From NCBI GenBank assembly GCA_007375915.1, contig VMFF01000034.1, positions 1 through 8,546 of the forward strand: a DNA stretch of 8,546 nt. The letters run 5' to 3'. Below, piece by piece: positions 6,201 through 8,546 of this stretch. This DNA is from Candidatus Doudnabacteria bacterium Gr01-1014_77. Its GTDB lineage: Bacteria > Patescibacteriota > Doudnabacteria > UBA920 > VMFF01. Position 1 is the stretch's first letter; every line of letters begins with the position of its first letter. The notes under the pieces are model-generated. The model saw nothing but the letters and a program-made list of their open reading frames with translations, did no database searches and was not told the origin of the DNA. Both the position numbers and the translations under genes were made by a program.

Positions 6201-6317
6201 TCTACTTATCCTTTCTAAAGACGGTGGCGTGGGATTGGAACCTCACTGCTCTTTCACCCGTGCGATGGGTTACTCCGTGTTTAGTGATTAATTAATTGAT
6301 ATCGAAATGATATACGT
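6201..6317 (-). promoter_or_regulatory. Structured 5' leader of the str operon (three-way junction)
   Basis: The transcript expected from the promoter has about 117 nt before the rpsL GTG. By hand it folds as follows. A 5'-proximal hairpin pairs AUAUC with GAUAU (6299-6313). A closing stem P1 pairs CUAAACACGG (6275-6284) with CCGUCUUUAG (6215-6224), nine pairs and one C-C mismatch. Inside P1 are P2, ACCC-GGGU with a 7-nt loop AUCGCAC (6256-6270), and P3, a five-pair stem with a bulged A and a 7-nt UUCCAAU loop (6229-6246). P1 ends exactly at the AAAGGA Shine-Dalgarno. The P2 and P3 loops resemble an anticodon loop (U33 and A37 present) and a T loop, but there is no D arm or proper acceptor stem, so this is not called a tRNA. 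A role in ribosomal-protein autoregulation is inference. Confidence 0.5.
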
Positions 6318-6322
6318 GTCTA

Positions 6323-6351
6323 ATTATACGACCATCCAAGCAAAATGTCAA
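6323..6351 (-). promoter_or_regulatory. Perfect-consensus promoter of the str operon
   Basis: On the minus strand: TTGACA (6346-6351), 17-bp spacer, TATAAT (6323-6328). All twelve hexamer bases match the sigma-70 consensus and the spacing is optimal. Expected start is about 6316-6317. An AT-rich stretch (about 6380-6410) upstream could act as an UP-like element. Such strength suits ribosomal-protein and elongation-factor genes. Confidence 0.9.
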
Positions 6352-6415
6352 AGCCTTGTGCGGCATAGGGTCAGGAGAAAATTTCTTTAAAATCAATAAA
6401 CTGCTTTTGATGCTC

Positions 6416-6438
6416 ATGAACGTTCATATAGAAATATG
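6416..6438. repeat. Adjacent palindromes upstream of the str promoter
   Basis: A perfect 12-bp palindrome ATGAACGTTCAT (6416-6427) overlaps a second inverted repeat, CATAT-agaa-ATATG (6425-6438). They lie about 65-90 bp upstream of the str -35 box. The rest of 6360-6480 is AT-rich and holds no gene I can support. A regulator site is possible, but no matching family is known to me. Confidence 0.35.
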
Positions 6439-6483
6439 CTTATTGCTTAAAATTTTTTTAGGAGAATAGAATGTCCTCTCCTC

Positions 6484-6503
6484 AAAACACCACAGTGTGA
6501 TGT
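6484..6503 (-). terminator. Probable weak terminator after the sigma factor gene
   Basis: On the minus strand ACATCAC pairs with GTGGTGT (seven pairs, one G-U) around a 3-nt loop, followed by TTT. It lies about 50 nt downstream of the sigma-factor stop. The short U-tract makes it a modest candidate, but it is the best one before the str promoter. Confidence 0.45.
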
Positions 6504-6504
6504 G

Positions 6505-6557
6505 CTAAGGATGGACGCCTTCGGGTTCGCCGAAGGCGTGGGTCCAGATCTCCTTAG
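6505..6557 (-). repeat. Long interrupted hairpin starting at the sigma factor stop codon
   Basis: The inner stem is a perfect 10-bp match (ACGCCTTCGG at 6515-6524 with CCGAAGGCGT at 6530-6539) around a 5-nt loop. An outer 7-bp stem (CTAAGGA at 6505-6511 with TCCTTAG at 6551-6557) takes in the TAA stop. No T-run follows on either strand, so alone it is not a classical terminator; it may act with the next hairpin or protect the mRNA 3' end. Confidence 0.6.
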
Positions 6558-7963
6558 GCCGAGGCTCTCGCCCTATACCTAGTATTGATCTCTTCTTTTT
6601 TTATTCCCGAGATAGGGTATATGCGGGTATCCACATATGACTCTTCAAGGAAACTTTCCCAGCCCATGAAACCTTGGTAGGTGTACTGTGGGCAGGAAGG
6701 TAGTTTTTTGTCCTCCTTGTAGCGTTTTTGGTAATCACTTGAGTTGCGTATCCCTAGAGCGCGTGCGGCCACAGAAGCTTCTTGTAACGTCATATATATC
6801 AGACGTTTAGGTCGCACAACTAGCTTGCCAGGGTTTTTTGTAACACGGTTTTCTTCCCTTGGCTTGTCAGTTAGCTTTATCAACCTCTCGCTCTTAGGCT
6901 GAACCTCTAAATCCACAGGGATTAGGATGGGTTGCGGACTTGGCTGACGACTGGAGTTGAGTAGCGTTTCTGAGGACTCAACATTGAGTATTTCAGCTAA
7001 TATCCTCAAAAGATCAACTTGTTCTGTTAGCCAATTCTCCCCCTCTTTGAAACCTTGCGACGCCAATCCTTTCCATGTATCGGCTGCGATTTGGCACACC
7101 CTCTGTCGCGATAAGCTAAAGAGGTCTCCTACTTCCTCAAGTTTCTTAAGTAGCCAACGCTGGTTCAAACCGTAACGCATCTCGAATATCTTTCGGTCAC
7201 GTGTTTTGAGAAACTTAAGCTTAGAAACCAGTATACCTACCTTGGTATAGGTTTCGTCAAAAGTTTCTCGAGCAATAACCAAGTCCAGTGCGTCAAACTG
7301 CGATGTGTCTGGAATTGTTGATCCCAGAGTTCCCGATTTTCCTTTGCTTTCGTCCCCGATAGGCTCATCGAGCGACAAAGTATTGCCATCTGTCTCAATT
7401 AAGGCTTGAGCGACTTCCAGCGCTGAGCAACCAAGTACTTCAGCGATTTCAGCAGCATCAGACCTTTTACCTGTTTGTTGGAACCGAAGGCGCAATACTT
7501 TCCGGACCTTTCTGCGAAATTCTTGAACATGCACTGGTAATCGGACAGTAGCGCCTCGATCCTGTATCGCTCGACTTATACTCTGTTTGATCCAATGTAC
7601 AGCATAGGTCGAGAGCTTAGTGCCAAAGGAGGGATTGTACTTTTCGATAGCACGCATAAGACCCAAAGTTCCTTCTTGGATCAGATCCAGAAAACCAAGA
7701 CCTCGGTTTTTGAACTGTCTGGATTTTGCTACCGATACAACCAGTCGTAAGTTGTGAACAACTAGCTTATCACGAGCGTCTGAATCGTTTTTTTCCTTGA
7801 CTCGACGAACGAGCTCGGTTACCTCAGCAACCCGAAGTGGTGGAAATGAGTTGATATCATCCAAACACCTCGTGATGAGATCCTTCGCGGGTTGTGTAAA
7901 CTGAGCACCTGAACTGGCGGTGTCCAGTATTTGTCCGCGCTTCAATCCGCGCGTTTCTTTCAT
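6554..7963 (-). CDS. Sigma-70 family sigma factor with a C-terminal integrase-repeat-like tail
   Basis: It directs RNA polymerase to promoters. By residue of 469: region 1.2/2.1 around 42-80 (HNLRLVVSVAK), region 2.2 DLIQEGTLGLMRAIEKYNP (93-111), regions 2.3-2.4 KLSTYAVHWIKQSISRAI (116-133) and RLPVHV, region 3 about 149-200 ending in SLDEPIGDE, and region 4 about 244-300 with RDRKIFEMRYGL and the helix-turn-helix LEEVGDLFSLSRQRVCQI. Regions 2 and 3 are typical of group 1/2 factors, without a region 1.1. Region 4 is more divergent: the usual TRERVRQI is SRQRVCQI. After region 4 come about 90 residues of poorly conserved linker and then, at about 390-441, a unit with DYQKRYKEDKKLPSCPQY and GWESFL that resembles the phage-integrase repeat (PHINT_rpt). 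The ATG at 7961-7963 has a Shine-Dalgarno GGAG 6 nt upstream. The gene follows rnc by 24 bp, so both are probably one operon. Whether this is the main sigma factor is not decidable here. Confidence 0.93.
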   Translation of the reverse strand: MKETRGLKRGQILDTASSGAQFTQPAKDLITRCLDDINSFPPLRVAEVTELVRRVKEKNDSDARDKLVVHNLRLVVSVAKSRQFKNRGLGFLDLIQEGTLGLMRAIEKYNPSFGTKLSTYAVHWIKQSISRAIQDRGATVRLPVHVQEFRRKVRKVLRLRFQQTGKRSDAAEIAEVLGCSALEVAQALIETDGNTLSLDEPIGDESKGKSGTLGSTIPDTSQFDALDLVIARETFDETYTKVGILVSKLKFLKTRDRKIFEMRYGLNQRWLLKKLEEVGDLFSLSRQRVCQIAADTWKGLASQGFKEGENWLTEQVDLLRILAEILNVESSETLLNSSRQPSPQPILIPVDLEVQPKSERLIKLTDKPREENRVTKNPGKLVVRPKRLIYMTLQEASVAARALGIRNSSDYQKRYKEDKKLPSCPQYTYQGFMGWESFLEESYVDTRIYPISGIKKEEINTRYRARASA

Positions 7964-7987
7964 ACTGATCTCCGTCGCAGGTGAAAG

Positions 7988-8546
7988 TTAAGGGAGTGGA
8001 AAAGATCTCCAAGTATTTCCGCCTAACGCATCTTTAGCGGCAGAAAACTCCGCCTCTTGCTTTGATGCGCCCTTGCCAAAGCCTATCGGTCTTTCGCCCA
8101 CCATCACACTGACAAGGAAGGTTTTGTCATGATCAGGCCCATCCTGAGCCAAGACCTTGTAGGTCGGCGTTACTGCAAGTTCAGACTGGATCATCTCTTG
8201 GAGTTTGCTTTTGACACTAACATCCTTCCCCTCGGCAATAATCTTGGGCAACTCCACCAGGATTTTATCTCTGATGAAAGTTTCAGCGATTCGGAACCCG
8301 CTATCAAGATAGATAGCCCCGATCACTGCCTCGATGCAGTTGGCCAAAATCACTTCACGAGCCCTACCATTATTTTGTACTTCTCCTCGCGCCATCATCA
8401 GGTAAGAGTCCAATCCGAGCTGCCTTGCGATCCTTCCAAGGTTCCTGAAGTTTACTATCGCGCTACGAAGATTGGTTAAGATACCTTCTGCATCAGGATA
8501 ATGAGTGTACAGGTACTCCGTGACGACCATATCCAGCACCGAGTCA
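7988..8546 (-). CDS. rnc: Ribonuclease III, missing its N-terminus at the right edge
   Basis: RNase III is the dimeric endonuclease that cuts double-stranded RNA, notably in rRNA precursor processing. The reading frame runs off the window; the visible part starts inside the signature motif (GDSVLDMVV), so the first roughly 40 residues, including one metal-binding Glu, are outside. The GTG at 8537-8539 is only an internal Val codon, not the start. The second metal-binding segment reads ILANCIEAVIGAIYLD: the Glu (E. coli E117 equivalent, codon 8330-8332) is kept, but the D114-equivalent is Asn (codon 8339-8341). A complete double-stranded-RNA-binding domain follows (about KSKLQEMIQ to GKGASKQEAEFSAAKDAL), then a short tail GNTWRSFPLP. 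It ends 24 bp before the sigma-factor gene. Confidence 0.95.
   Translation of the reverse strand, partial: DSVLDMVVTEYLYTHYPDAEGILTNLRSAIVNFRNLGRIARQLGLDSYLMMARGEVQNNGRAREVILANCIEAVIGAIYLDSGFRIAETFIRDKILVELPKIIAEGKDVSVKSKLQEMIQSELAVTPTYKVLAQDGPDHDKTFLVSVMVGERPIGFGKGASKQEAEFSAAKDALGGNTWRSFPLP

Noticed and set aside
6215..6284. tRNA gene on the minus strand (anticodon-loop-like and T-loop-like hairpins)
   Set aside because: No D arm, no 7-bp acceptor stem of correct geometry, a bulged and otherwise weak T stem, and a non-purine at T-loop position 57. Treated as a structured leader instead.
6460..6500. A 9-codon frame on the plus strand (MSSPQNTTV) with a perfect AGGAG Shine-Dalgarno 6 nt before its ATG, followed by a hairpin, resembling a leader peptide with attenuator
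   Set aside because: No good plus-strand promoter was seen, and no plus-strand gene follows; the sequence beyond is antisense to the sigma-factor gene.
8129..8479. Open frame of 116 codons on the plus strand, and a similar one at 6957-7175
   Set aside because: They are antisense to rnc and the sigma-factor gene respectively, with no family resemblance or initiation signal.
1..8546. CRISPR array, insertion sequence, transposase, attachment site or rRNA
   Set aside because: No regularly spaced direct repeats, no transposase frame or terminal inverted repeats, and no rRNA sequence were seen on either strand.

Overview
The window looks like a chromosomal segment of a Patescibacteria/CPR-type bacterium, most likely Parcubacteria-like. 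The basis is the flavour of the S12, S7, EF-G and RNase III sequences, the compact gene packing, and a large uncharacterised coiled-coil protein with an antitoxin-like N-terminus. This placement is inference; no 16S or other taxonomic marker lies in the window. All supported genes are on the minus strand, so the biological order runs from high to low coordinates: rnc (cut by the right edge), a sigma-70 family factor, rpsL, rpsG, fusA, a 739-residue unknown protein, a 70-residue unknown protein, and tuf (cut by the left edge). The standard genetic code fits every gene.

Region by region. (a) 8546-6480: RNase III and a sigma factor, 24 bp apart and probably co-transcribed, ending in two hairpins. 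GC here is about 46-47% by hand count of a few lines, clearly above the rest. The sigma factor has an extra C-terminal tail carrying what looks like a phage-integrase repeat (PHINT_rpt-like) unit. (b) 6480-6201: AT-rich control region with a perfect-consensus promoter (TTGACA, 17 bp, TATAAT) and a leader of about 117 nt that folds on paper into a three-way junction ending right at the rpsL ribosome binding site. (c) 6200-3098: the str operon rpsL-rpsG-fusA, tightly packed and closed by a strong intrinsic terminator. EF-G has unusual substitutions in both guanine-recognition motifs (NKIN for NKxD, and GGD where GSA is expected). (d) 3093-594: a separate transcription unit placed between fusA and tuf, encoding the 739-residue protein and a 70-residue protein started 6 nt after its stop. 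It has its own possible promoter (perhaps giving leaderless mRNA) and terminator. (e) 590-1: tuf with its own good promoter, a perfect 24-bp palindrome over the predicted transcription start, and a hairpin just before the ribosome binding site.

The theme is the translation machinery: two ribosomal proteins and two elongation factors, plus a transcription factor and an RNA-processing enzyme upstream. The classical str operon (rpsL-rpsG-fusA-tuf) is split by an unknown two-gene unit, leaving tuf under separate control. The most noteworthy items are the EF-G G4/G5 changes, the 739-residue protein with three degenerate W-N repeats, the sigma factor with the integrase-repeat tail, and the structured rpsL leader.
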